Origin: an uncultured Clostridia bacterium
Lineage (GTDB): Bacteria > Bacillota > Clostridia > Christensenellales > Borkfalkiaceae
DNA length: 35,883 nt
Assembly (NCBI GenBank): GCA_947625695.1
Contig: CANQPO010000018.1
Span: 1 to 35,883, forward strand
Direction of reading: 5' to 3'
A model generated the notes under the pieces. That model did not search any database, was not told where the DNA came from, and saw nothing but the letters and a program-made list of their open reading frames with translations. Each line of letters opens with the position of its first letter. Within the stretch, counting starts at the first letter, position 1. This document shows positions 21,223 to 27,974 of the stretch, in pieces. The translations under genes and the position numbers were made by a program.

Positions 21223-22368
21223 ATGGGGCTCATCAAGACGACGCTATTCATCGTGGGGACGTGCATCGGCGCGGGCTTTCTGTCGGGCGCGGAGCTCGTC
21301 CGTTTCTTCCGCGTGAAGAGCGTATTGCCCGCCCTTGTGTTGTCCTTTCTTCTCTTCTTCGCGCTCACCTCTCTCTTCCTTTTGCTTGGGAAGCGGCACG
21401 GGGGATATACAAAGACCATGGGGGAGCTCTTCGGCCGCGGGGGGAAGTGGATGCGCACGGTCATCTCGCTGCTCTCCTTTGTCCCCTGCGCGGGCATGCT
21501 CGCGGGCTTAGACGCGCTCGCGCCCAAATTTTCTCCTCTTCTCTCCCTCTTGGGGCTCGCCGCCGTCCTCCTGTTTTTGCGGAAGGGGACGCGCGGGATC
21601 ACCCTTCTCAACTGCATTCTCGTGCCCGTGCTCGTCGCCTTCGTGTTGATCTTCGCGCGCGGCGGGACGCTTGTCTCTCCTCTGCCCGCGGGGGCGGGAA
21701 TGGGCGCGCTGTATGCGGGCATGAACGTTCTGCTCGCAGTACCCGTCCTCCTCGACGTCGGGGCGGAGGCGGAGCGTCCCGTTCTCTCGGCGCTTTTTGC
21801 CTCTCTTCTCATCTTCCTCTGTGCGTGCGCGGTGCTCGGCGCAATCTTTCGGGAGGGGGAGAGCGCCGTCGGTGCAGAGCTTCCCTTCCTCTGCGCCATG
21901 CGGGGGAACAAAATATTCTACGTCGCCTCGGGGCTCGCCATCGTCACCTCGCTCGGCTCTGCGCTCTATCCGCTTCTCGCCCTCTGCGAGGGGCTCCCTT
22001 CTCCCAAAACCAAAAACGCCGCGCGGGGGGTTGTGCTCGCTGCGGCGTTCGGTCTGTCGAGATTGGGTCTTTCGGGCATCGTCCGTCTGCTCTATCCCGC
22101 GCTCGGGGGAGTGGGACTTGCCTTTTCAATTCTTTGTATTCTTTACGAGTATCTTTTCGAGAAGCACCACGAGGAAGTACATTCCCGCGGCGAGCGCACA
22201 GAGAATGACGGTCGCCGTCATCACAAGGTCGAGTTTAAACACCTGCCCGCCGTACACGATGAGATATCCGAGCCCCGCGCGGGACACGATATATTCGCCC
22301 ATGATCGAGCCGATCCAGCTCATGCCCACGGCGACTTTCAGCATGGAGATAAATGCCGCGCGCGATGA
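21223..22368 (+). CDS. YkvI-like multispanning membrane protein, 3' end overlapping an antisense gene
   Basis: A 381-residue ORF. Residues 1 to about 305 form ten or so hydrophobic segments in the style of the YkvI/APC-like membrane proteins; the start MGLIKTTLFIVGTCIGAGFLSGAELVRFF has the glycine-rich first helix typical of amino-acid-transporter folds. After the last segment (FSILCILYEYLFEKHHEE) the frame continues for some 65 hydrophilic, His/Arg-rich residues that are simply the antisense of the ABC permease gene. The 243-bp overlap is far longer than usual for convergent genes, so the original stop was probably lost or the true end is near 22190. No Shine-Dalgarno is obvious. Transport substrate unknown. 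Confidence 0.7.
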   Translation: MGLIKTTLFIVGTCIGAGFLSGAELVRFFRVKSVLPALVLSFLLFFALTSLFLLLGKRHGGYTKTMGELFGRGGKWMRTVISLLSFVPCAGMLAGLDALAPKFSPLLSLLGLAAVLLFLRKGTRGITLLNCILVPVLVAFVLIFARGGTLVSPLPAGAGMGALYAGMNVLLAVPVLLDVGAEAERPVLSALFASLLIFLCACAVLGAIFREGESAVGAELPFLCAMRGNKIFYVASGLAIVTSLGSALYPLLALCEGLPSPKTKNAARGVVLAAAFGLSRLGLSGIVRLLYPALGGVGLAFSILCILYEYLFEKHHEEVHSRGERTENDGRRHHKVEFKHLPAVHDEISEPRAGHDIFAHDRADPAHAHGDFQHGDKCRAR

Positions 22369-22935
22369 GGGGATGACGAGCTTTGTGAGGATCTGCAGCT
22401 TGCTTGCGCCCATGGAGCGAAGTAGGAGCAGTTTGTTTGCGTCCGTCTCGAGGAAGGCGGAGAGCATGTGCATGATGACGACGATGATGCCGACAAGGAT
22501 GGTCATGAACACGATCGCCTTGCTTCCCGTCCCGCACCAGATGATGATAAGCGGCCCCATGGCGATCTTGGGCAGGGCGTTGAGCACCACGATGTAGGGC
22601 TCGAGAATGCGGCGGAGCATGTCGCTCCACCAAAGGAGGAGGGCGATCGCATACCCCAGCGCGACGGCGGCGAGAAAGCCGATCACCGTTTCAAGCAGGG
22701 TGACGCCGATGTGGTAAAAGAGGGTCCCCTCCGCATAGAGCGAGCCGATGGTCGCGGCGATGCGGGAGGGGGAACTCACCAAAAAGGGATCCGCCCACCC
22801 CAGCCGCGTGGAGAGCTCCCAGAAAAGGAGAAAAAAGAGGAGGAGCCCCACGCGGAGGGATTGGACGACAATGAGTCTTATTTTTCTTTTTTTCCGCCAC
22901 TTGAGGTGCTCGGCGGAGAAATTCGTGTTTTTCAT
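22126..22935 (-). CDS. ABC transporter permease (SsuC/TauC/ThiX type)
   Basis: A 269-residue inner-membrane protein with about six hydrophobic segments and the BPD permease signature EAA-like loop (DANKLLLLRSMGASKLQILTKLVIPSSRAAFISMLKVAVGMSWIG). It follows the pattern of nitrate/sulfonate/taurine/pyrimidine-precursor importers. The start at ATG 22935 overlaps the ATPase stop (ATGA) and has GGAGTTGAACGT before it; the upstream in-frame start lies inside the ATPase gene. It should form a homodimer with two copies of the ATPase. It is the last gene of the three-gene importer operon. Confidence 0.92.
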   Translation of the reverse strand: MKNTNFSAEHLKWRKKRKIRLIVVQSLRVGLLLFFLLFWELSTRLGWADPFLVSSPSRIAATIGSLYAEGTLFYHIGVTLLETVIGFLAAVALGYAIALLLWWSDMLRRILEPYIVVLNALPKIAMGPLIIIWCGTGSKAIVFMTILVGIIVVIMHMLSAFLETDANKLLLLRSMGASKLQILTKLVIPSSRAAFISMLKVAVGMSWIGSIMGEYIVSRAGLGYLIVYGGQVFKLDLVMTATVILCALAAGMYFLVVLLEKILVKNTKN

Positions 22936-23666
22936 ACGTTCAACTCCTTCCAAAGCAGTTCGAACCATGCGGAGAACTGCCTGTTTTCCCGCCGTTTGAG
23001 GGGATCGGTCTCCTCAAAGTCGAGGGCGTGGGTGTGCGCGACGCGGGCGGGGCGGTCGGTGAGCACGATCACGCGGTCGGCAAGAGAAATCGCCTCGGAG
23101 ATGTCGTGCGTGATGAGAAGGGCGGTCTTTTTCTCCCTGCGGATGATTCCCGCAACGTCCTGCGTCACATTGAGCCGTGTCTGATAGTCGAGCGCAGAAA
23201 ATGGCTCGTCGAGGAGCAGGATGTCGGGCTTTATCGCGAGGGTGCGGATGAGCGCCGCCCGCTGCCGCATTCCCCCCGAGAGCTCGGCGGGGTAGCTCCC
23301 CAAAAAATCTTTGAGCCCGTACTTTTCGGCAAGCGCTCTCGCCTCCGCCCTTGCCTCGGGGGTGAGCTTTTTTTCGATCTCGAGGGGGAGCAGGATATTT
23401 TTCTCGATGGTGCGCCACGGAAAGAGCTCGTCGCGCTGTAGCATGTAGCCGACGCTCCCCCGCCGTTCGACTTTTCCCTCCGAGGGCGCGAGCAGCCCCG
23501 CGGCGAGGGAGAGGAGGGTGCTCTTGCCGCAGCCGGAGGGTCCGATCATGGCGACGAACTCTCCCTCCTCCACGGAGAAGCTCAGATTCTCGGTCGCCAC
23601 CGTCTCCCCCCGCACGGTGTGGTAGATGAGTTTGACGTTCTCGAACGTCAGAATTTTCTCTTTCAT
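22932..23666 (-). CDS. ABC transporter ATP-binding protein (SsuB/TauB/ThiZ type)
   Basis: A 244-residue ATPase that powers the importer. Walker A is GPSGCGKST, the Q-loop is in YMLQRDELFPWRTI, the signature is LSGGMRQR, Walker B is ILLLDEPFSALD and the switch His is in LLITHDISEA. FPWRT after the Q-loop is characteristic of the nitrate/sulfonate/taurine branch. AAAGGA precedes the ATG. It starts 45 bp after the binding-protein gene. Confidence 0.95.
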   Translation of the reverse strand: MKEKILTFENVKLIYHTVRGETVATENLSFSVEEGEFVAMIGPSGCGKSTLLSLAAGLLAPSEGKVERRGSVGYMLQRDELFPWRTIEKNILLPLEIEKKLTPEARAEARALAEKYGLKDFLGSYPAELSGGMRQRAALIRTLAIKPDILLLDEPFSALDYQTRLNVTQDVAGIIRREKKTALLITHDISEAISLADRVIVLTDRPARVAHTHALDFEETDPLKRRENRQFSAWFELLWKELNV

Positions 23667-23711
23667 GATGTTTTTCCTTTGAATGCGGCGGTATCTAAGG
23701 GCGTTTTTGGG

Positions 23712-24710
23712 TTATTTGAGACCTTCAAACGCCTCTTTTGCGAAAGAATTGTCCACGAGCTTGGAAAAATCGCCCCGCTCGGGCAGCTCGCCCGCCGCCT
23801 CGATGATATCCTGCAGGCGGTCGAAGCTCGCTTCCGTCATCTGCATATTCTTCTGCCATGAGTCGATGCGGATATAGCTCTTTAAGCTCGTCGTGATGGA
23901 GGCATAGGAGGTGTCGGGGAATTGTTTGTAGAGGTAGGTCGCCGCCTCGTCGGGGTCGGCGGTCACGGCGTAGTCGATTGCCTTCATGATCGCCCGCAGG
24001 AATCCTTTGGCGGTATCGCCGTTCTTGTCGAGCCAGCTCCGCTTGGCGATAAAGGAGGTGTAGGGGACCTCTCCCGAGGCGTCGCCCACCGCCGCAACGA
24101 TGTAGCCCTTGCCCTCCGCCTGCACTTCGGAGGCGGTCGGCTCGAAGATGGTGCAGTAGTCGGCGGTGCCCTCGAGGAAGGCCGCCGTCATGTTGTTGAA
24201 GGAGACGTCGAAATTGAGGTTGATGTCCTCCTCCGTGAAGCCGTTTTCCTTGAGCACGTACTCAAAGGTCATGGCGGGAACTCCGCCGCGGCGGCCCGCC
24301 AAGATCTCCTTCCCCTTGAGGTCGGTCCACTTGAAGTCGGGCTCTTCCTTTCTCGAGACGAGGAAGGAACCGTCCCGCTTGGTGAGCTGTCCGAACACGG
24401 TGGGCACGTCTCCCGTTCCGCCGAGGAGCACATAGAGAGCCGCCTCGGGTCCGCAGAACCCGATGTCCGCGTCTCCCGAGAGCACGGCGGACATCACCTT
24501 GTCTGCGCCGCCGCCGTTGGTGAGCTCGATCTTCAGACCCTCTTCCTCGAAATAGCCGAGGGAATCGGCGAGGTACATGGGCGCATAGAAGATGGAGTGC
24601 GTCACCTCGTTGATGCGAAGCGTCGTTATCCCGCCTTCGGTCTTGCCGCAGGCGGAAAGGGGGAGCAGGGCAAAGAGTCCTGCCGCAAACAGCGTAAGTA
24701 TTTTTTTCAT
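23712..24710 (-). CDS. ABC transporter substrate-binding lipoprotein (SsuA/NMT1-THI5 type)
   Basis: A 332-residue secreted lipoprotein: signal peptide with lipobox LSAC (Cys21), then a periplasmic-binding-protein type II fold. The pattern TLRINEVTHSIFYAPMYLADSLGYFEEEGLKIELTNGGGADKVMSAVLSGDADIGFCGPEA is the classic NMT1/THI5-SsuA start. It captures the substrate for the ATPase/permease pair downstream. Candidates are a thiamine pyrimidine precursor (HMP or formyl-aminopyrimidine), taurine or alkanesulfonate; nothing here decides between them, and no TPP riboswitch or thiamine gene was seen. GGAGAAAGG precedes the ATG. An inverted repeat, AGGATA/TATCCT (24731-24745), lies upstream of the gene and may be an operator. 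Confidence 0.92.
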   Translation of the reverse strand: MKKILTLFAAGLFALLPLSACGKTEGGITTLRINEVTHSIFYAPMYLADSLGYFEEEGLKIELTNGGGADKVMSAVLSGDADIGFCGPEAALYVLLGGTGDVPTVFGQLTKRDGSFLVSRKEEPDFKWTDLKGKEILAGRRGGVPAMTFEYVLKENGFTEEDINLNFDVSFNNMTAAFLEGTADYCTIFEPTASEVQAEGKGYIVAAVGDASGEVPYTSFIAKRSWLDKNGDTAKGFLRAIMKAIDYAVTADPDEAATYLYKQFPDTSYASITTSLKSYIRIDSWQKNMQMTEASFDRLQDIIEAAGELPERGDFSKLVDNSFAKEAFEGLK

Positions 24711-24730
24711 AGCCTTTCTCCGAAAATTTT

Positions 24731-24745
24731 AGGATAATATATCCT
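24731..24745. promoter_or_regulatory. Inverted repeat upstream of the ABC importer operon
   Basis: AGGATA and TATCCT arms are separated by ATA. On the minus strand the centre reads TATATT, a possible -10 of the importer operon, so a bound protein would block it. The valS promoter begins 19 bp further on. Confidence 0.4.
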
Positions 24746-24763
24746 ATGTCGCGGCGGGAATAA

Positions 24764-24792
24764 TTGACAATCGGGCGCGAAAGGGATATAAT
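24764..24792 (+). promoter_or_regulatory. valS promoter
   Basis: TTGACA (24764-24769), 17 bp, TATAAT (24787-24792): full consensus. The leader is only about 24 nt, so no T-box element can be present. Confidence 0.88.
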
Positions 24793-24822
24793 GGAAATAA
24801 TCGCGCTCATAAAGGTGAAAGT

Positions 24823-27444
24823 ATGAAAGAAATGCAAACGACGTACAACCCCAAAGATTTCGAGGACCGCATCTATACGGATTGGATGGAGGGAAAGTAT
24901 TTCCACGCGGAGATCGACCCCAAAAAGGTGCCGTTCACGGTGATGATGCCCCCGCCCAACATCACGGGCCAGCTCCACATGGGGCACGCGATGGACGAGA
25001 CCATGCAGGATACCGTCGCCCGCTTCAAGCGGATGCAGGGGTATTCCGTCCTCTGGCTCCCGGGGACCGACCACGCGTCGCTTGCGACCGAACATAAAAT
25101 CGTCGAAAAACTCCGCAGCGAGGGCACGAGCAAGGAAAATTTGGGCAGAGAGGAATTTCTGCGCCGCGCTTGGGCATGGAAGGAGCAGTACGGCGGCACG
25201 ATCATCGGCCAGCTGAAAAAGCTCGGCTCCTCCTGCGATTGGGACAGACTCGCCTTCACCATGGACGAACGCTGCTCCAAGGCGGTGCGCGAGGCGTTCT
25301 GCCGCCTCTATGAAAAGGGGCTCATCTACCGCGGGAGCCGCATCATCAATTGGTGCCCCGACTGCCGCACCGCGCTCTCCGACGAGGAGGTCGCTTACTC
25401 CGAGGACAGGGGCAGTTTTTGGTATTTCAACTATCCCGTGAAAGACTCGGAGGAGTGCATCACCATCGCCACCACCCGTCCCGAGACGATGCTCGGCGAT
25501 ACGGCGGTTGCCGTCAATCCGAATGACGAGCGGTACTCCCATCTCGTTGGCAAGACCCTCGTTCTGCCCCTCGTGGGGAGGGAGATCCCCGTCGTTTCCG
25601 ACGACTATGTGGACGTGGAATTCGGCACGGGCGCCGTGAAGATCACCCCCGCGCACGACCCCAACGACTTCGAAGTGGGGCTTCGCCACAACCTGCCCAT
25701 GATCAAGGTATTGAGCGACGACGGCACCGTCAACGAGGAGGGGGGAAAGTTCCAAGGGCTCGACAGATACGAGGCGCGCAAGCGCATCGTTGAGGAGATG
25801 AAAGAAAAGGGGCGGCTCGTCAAGATCGAGCCGCACACGCACAACGTGGGGCACTGCCACCGCTGCAATGCGACCCTCGAGCCCATCGTCTCCAAGCAGT
25901 GGTTCGTCCGCATGAAGCCGCTCGCAAAGCCCGCCATCGACGCGGTCGTCAAGAACAAGACAAAGTTCACCCCCGACCGCTTCGCCAAAATTTACTTTAA
26001 TTGGCTGGAAAATATCCGCGATTGGTGCATCTCCCGCCAGCTCTGGTGGGGGCACCGCATTCCCATTTGGTACTGTTCCTGCGGCGAGGTCATCTGCTCC
26101 CGCGAAACGCCCTCCGTCTGCCCCAAGTGCGGCGGCACGGACTTAAAGCAGGAGGAAGATTGCCTCGACACATGGTTCTCCTCCGCGCTCTGGCCTTTCT
26201 CCACCCTCGGCTGGCCCGAGGAGACCCCCGACTTTAAATATTTCTATCCCACCGACGTCCTCGTCACGGGGTACGACATCATTCCGTTCTGGGTGATGCG
26301 CATGATGTTCTCGGGGATCGAGCACACGGGCAAAGTGCCTTTCCGCGACGTCCTCATTCACGGCCTCGTGCGGGACGAGCAGGGGCGCAAGATGAGCAAG
26401 TCGCTCGGCAACGGCATCGACCCGCTCGAAGTCATCGAAAAATACGGCGCGGACTCTCTCCGCCTCTCCCTTCTCACGGGCGTCGCCCCCGGCAACGACA
26501 CCCGCTTTACCGAGACAAAGGTGGAGTGGGCGCGCAACTTCATCAACAAGGTATGGAACGCCTCCCGCTTCGTCCTCATGAACGCAAAAGGGGAAAAGGT
26601 CCCCAAATTCGAAGAGATCAAATTGCAGCCCGCCGACCGCTGGATCATCTCTCGGCTGATGTCCACGGTGCGCGAAGTGACGCTCTCCATGCAGAAGTAC
26701 GACCTCGGCATCGCGGCGGACAAGCTCACCGACTTTGTTTGGGAGGACTTCTGCGATTGGTACATCGAGCTGAGCAAACCCGCTCTCTACGGCGAGGACA
26801 AGGAGCGCAAGCGCGCCCAGCTCGGCGTGCTCATGTATGTGCTCGAAAACACCCTTAAACTGCTGCACCCCTTCATTCCTTTCGTTACGGAGGAAATTTA
26901 CGGCTACCTGCCCGGGGTCAAGGGCAAGATCATCGCGGCGGACTACCCCCGCTACAACACCAAGTATTCCTACAAGAAGGAGGCAAAGGCGTTTGAGGGG
27001 GTCATCGACCTTATAAAAACGGTGCGCGCCATGAAGGTGGCGGTGAATTGCCCGCCCGCCAAAAAGGTGCACCTGTTCCTCGTCACCGAGCAAAAGCGGC
27101 TCGTCTGCGTCAACAAAAACGCCATTTTGCGGCTTGCGGGCGCGAGCGAGATCGAATTTATCTCGGACGGCGCGGACGCGGGCGAAAAGACGGTTTCGCA
27201 GGTATGCGAACTCGGACACCTGTTCGTGCCGCTCGGGGAACTCGTCGATCTCAAAGAAGAGCGCGCGCGGCTCGAAAAGGAACTCGAGCGCGTGGAGGGG
27301 GAGATCGCCCGCGCAGGCGGAAAACTCGCCAACAACAATTTCATCGCGAAGGCTCCCAAAAAAGTGGTGGACGACGAGCGCGCCAAGCTCGAAAAGTTCA
27401 TCGATATGAAGAAGAAGATCGAAAAGCAACTCTCCGACCTTTAA
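24823..27444 (+). CDS. valS: Valyl-tRNA synthetase
   Basis: The 873-residue class I synthetase charges tRNA-Val. The HIGH-type motif is HMGH at residues 52-55 (PPPNITGQLHMGHA), the KMSKS motif is at 523-527 (GRKMSKSLGNGIDPLE), the editing (CP1) domain includes TTRPETMLGDTAVAVNP, and a zinc-binding set of cysteines is visible (WYCSCGEVICSRETPSVCPKCGG). The DWCISRQLWWGHRIPIWY block is standard for ValRS. The C-terminal coiled coil (LKEERARLEKELERVEGEIARAGGKLANNNFIAKAPKKVVDDERAKLEKF) is complete. AAAGGTG precedes the ATG. It stands alone as a transcription unit. Confidence 0.98.
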   Translation: MKEMQTTYNPKDFEDRIYTDWMEGKYFHAEIDPKKVPFTVMMPPPNITGQLHMGHAMDETMQDTVARFKRMQGYSVLWLPGTDHASLATEHKIVEKLRSEGTSKENLGREEFLRRAWAWKEQYGGTIIGQLKKLGSSCDWDRLAFTMDERCSKAVREAFCRLYEKGLIYRGSRIINWCPDCRTALSDEEVAYSEDRGSFWYFNYPVKDSEECITIATTRPETMLGDTAVAVNPNDERYSHLVGKTLVLPLVGREIPVVSDDYVDVEFGTGAVKITPAHDPNDFEVGLRHNLPMIKVLSDDGTVNEEGGKFQGLDRYEARKRIVEEMKEKGRLVKIEPHTHNVGHCHRCNATLEPIVSKQWFVRMKPLAKPAIDAVVKNKTKFTPDRFAKIYFNWLENIRDWCISRQLWWGHRIPIWYCSCGEVICSRETPSVCPKCGGTDLKQEEDCLDTWFSSALWPFSTLGWPEETPDFKYFYPTDVLVTGYDIIPFWVMRMMFSGIEHTGKVPFRDVLIHGLVRDEQGRKMSKSLGNGIDPLEVIEKYGADSLRLSLLTGVAPGNDTRFTETKVEWARNFINKVWNASRFVLMNAKGEKVPKFEEIKLQPADRWIISRLMSTVREVTLSMQKYDLGIAADKLTDFVWEDFCDWYIELSKPALYGEDKERKRAQLGVLMYVLENTLKLLHPFIPFVTEEIYGYLPGVKGKIIAADYPRYNTKYSYKKEAKAFEGVIDLIKTVRAMKVAVNCPPAKKVHLFLVTEQKRLVCVNKNAILRLAGASEIEFISDGADAGEKTVSQVCELGHLFVPLGELVDLKEERARLEKELERVEGEIARAGGKLANNNFIAKAPKKVVDDERAKLEKFIDMKKKIEKQLSDL

Positions 27445-27451
27445 GAAAAGA

Positions 27452-27515
27452 GAGCCCCTTTCTTCTCTCGCCCTCCCCCAACTCGTTGGGGGAGGGGTAG
27501 GGGAGGGGGCTCCTT
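27452..27515 (+). terminator. valS terminator region
   Basis: An 11-bp stem, CCCTCCCCCAA with TTGGGGGAGGG (27471-27481, 27486-27496), is nested between outer arms GAGCCCC (27452-27458) and GGGGCTC (27506-27512), followed by CTTTCT. It lies just past the valS stop. Confidence 0.65.
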
Positions 27516-27847
27516 TCTAAAATGTCACCCTGAGCGGAACGGAGTGGAGTCGAATGGGTCTCCACCTTATTATAATAAAGTGAGATTTCTCCACGCGCTT
27601 CGCTTGGTACTTCGCCTACGGCACGAGGAGCCTGCGACGAAGTAGCCGTAACGGAAAGAACGCAGTCCGACGCGGTAATTCCCCGAGGGAATCTTGCTAC
27701 GTCCAAGTGCGTTCAAAACCAAACCCGAACGTACAAAGATGCCTTCGCGGACTTGCCTAAATGAACTACGTAAATACATTACGGCTCAGCATGACGCGAA
27801 CAAAGCACGATAGAACGTGCGCGCGGGCCCCCATATATAATAATGTA

Positions 27848-27877
27848 AAGCCCCGCGGCGTGCGGGACTTCTTTTTT
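27848..27877 (+). terminator. Orphan terminator upstream of the adhE promoter
   Basis: AAGCCCCGC pairs with GCGGGACTT around GGCGT and is followed by CTTTTTT. It precedes the adhE promoter, so it cannot attenuate adhE from that promoter. It may end read-through from valS or a small RNA of the preceding gap. Confidence 0.65.
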
Positions 27878-27905
27878 GCACTTTTATCTAATTTTTTCCA
27901 AACGA

Positions 27906-27934
27906 TTGACAAATTCGGCAAACAATGGTATGAT
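27906..27934 (+). promoter_or_regulatory. adhE promoter
   Basis: TTGACA (27906-27911), 17 bp, TATGAT (27929-27934). The leader of about 34 nt ends with AAAGAGG before the ATG at 27975. No Rex-like operator was recognised. Confidence 0.85.
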
Positions 27935-27974
27935 GAAGCCGAGAAAGGGAATGCTTTCTGTGAAAGAGGTTTTC

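Larger units (their letters stand above)
27445..27905. repeat. Intergenic repeats and hairpins between valS and adhE
   Basis: No credible gene. After the valS terminator the stretch 27525-27580 reads CACCCTGAGCGGAACGGAGTGGAG, a unit of the same family as near 770 and 35430. The block 27667-27715 (AATTCCCCGAGGGAATCTTG and GTCCAAGTGCGTT) recurs near 990-1025. A terminator-like hairpin sits at 27848-27877. The remainder shows no structure I recognise. Confidence 0.75.

Noticed and set aside
24711..24763. TPP riboswitch upstream of the ABC importer
   Set aside because: The leader is too short and lacks TPP-aptamer consensus; only a 15-bp inverted repeat is visible.
24793..24822. T-box leader for valS
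   Set aside because: The consensus promoter leaves only about 24 nt before the ATG, far too short for a T-box.
24262..26055. 597-codon minus-strand ORF across the binding-protein and valS genes
   Set aside because: It is antisense to valS and out of frame with the lipoprotein; composition is low-complexity His/Asp/Val of the kind produced opposite GC-rich genes, and valS itself is beyond doubt.
26143..27429. 428-codon minus-strand ORF opposite valS
   Set aside because: Shadow frame; no family motif and no start signals.
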